Source: Paulinella micropora
Taxonomy: Eukaryota; Cercozoa; Imbricatea; Euglyphida
Direction: 5' to 3'
DNA length: 42,465 nucleotides
Assembly: GCA_009731375.1 (NCBI GenBank)
Contig: BJOX01000072.1
Coordinates: forward strand, 1,027,209-1,069,673
A model generated the notes under the pieces. The model ran no database searches and was not told the DNA's origin. It worked only from the letters and a program-made list of their open reading frames with translations. Below are positions 41,938-42,465 of this stretch, piece by piece. Made by a program: the position numbers and the translations under genes. The stretch's first letter is position 1. Every line of letters begins with the position of its first letter.

Positions 41938-42465
41938 TTATGTCATATTTAAGGAGACAACAACCTTCGCAGATAGGAAACGAGATACAAAACTACGTGT
42001 GTTTGCAAAACGGAAATGATTATACTGTTGTCGTTGGAAATGCGCACCCAAGGTTTGTTGCACAGTGAAAGGCACTGTGTTTGTTTTGGGATTGAAACCT
42101 GGAAAACAGTAAATAATATCTTCCACGTCAACCCAGACTTCCTCCCCTTTTTTGTCTAGCTGGTATCGAGTTTCCAAATTTTATCCTTAAGCCTCGTGTT
42201 GATCCTTTTTGCTGGGAAATGTTTTTTCTTTAAACTCTCCTGCATGGTTAAGACCGCTGGGTCAGGCCAAGAGAGGAGTTTGTGAGCTGGGACTTCTCTC
42301 AAACCAGTGACTACTTTATTTTTCCACCGAATGTCTTCCACGTCCCCTAGCTCAGCAAAGAATAAGTGGTTCCCATCCTGGATAGCTATAGTCCAGGAGG
42401 GATGGTCCTTCAATTCCTGTAAAGAAGGCTTCGCGATGTCATCGCCTGTTGGTGGCCGGGCACCA
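41938..42465 (-). pseudogene. Minus-strand ORF pair running off the window, unrecognised
   Basis: The frame from 42465 to 42156 is open to the window edge and reads ELKDHPSWTIAIQDGNHLFF, GDVEDIRWKNKVV, with a Lys-rich end. It stops at TAG near 42156, but the overlapping frame 41938-42177 continues plausibly (ETRYQLDKKGEEVWVDVEDI), suggesting a single indel near 42175. The two parts share a W-x-x-VEDI-like motif. No family is recognised. It could be an exon of a host gene or a second transposon protein. Confidence 0.4.

Overview
This is nuclear DNA from a eukaryote. The evidence is spliceosomal GT-AG introns, two LTR retrotransposons of Ty3/Gypsy domain order, very dense microsatellites, one-repeat-per-exon leucine-rich-repeat (LRR) fragments, and a 164-base N gap typical of a draft assembly. 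The species cannot be fixed from the sequence. A repeat-rich alga, other protist or early-branching lineage fits at least as well as an animal or land plant. The standard genetic code works, because a 3036-codon ORF is intact.

Layout. 1-3000: AT-rich and trinucleotide microsatellites around two unique islands that end in (TAA)n tails. 3163-3389: a MITE-like element whose second, inverted copy lies at 28686-28899. 3989-26460: a nested retrotransposon pair. The outer element is old and broken (LTRs of about 680-700 bp, 4-bp repeat AGTA at both ends). It carries gag-like, unknown and pol segments in several frames. An inner, young element (16406-26356, LTRs 130/127 bp, 4-bp repeat CTTC) sits inside the outer 3' LTR and keeps a single 3036-residue Gag-Pol ORF. 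The two elements share LTR termini (T(G/A)TCGG...TTACA) and target-duplication length, which suggests related integrases.

26461-35000: mostly microsatellite DNA with no convincing host gene, but with embedded repeats: four copies of a GCGGCGCC module, two SINE-like units with (AAC)n tails, a 62-bp tandem repeat, and a 41-bp motif shared in inverse orientation with 3733-3773.

35236-37340: a triplet-repeat tract, then an array of six LRR modules of about 28 residues that alternate strand (-,+,-,+,-,+). Modules meet tail to tail across a 4-bp GTAC/GTAT spacer and head to head across related spacers of about 50-80 bp. Upstream on the minus strand are two exons that splice in frame. This is the most unusual structure in the window.

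38131-41343: an intron-containing, slightly damaged plus-strand gene with transposase-like features (unrecognised family; zinc-binding and Asp/Glu motifs). It is followed by a 180-bp tandem repeat and by a broken minus-strand ORF that runs off the window.

The region is therefore an accessory, transposon-dominated locus. Only the inner Gag-Pol looks currently functional. The LRR array and the transposase-like gene are the non-retroviral coding content worth following up.
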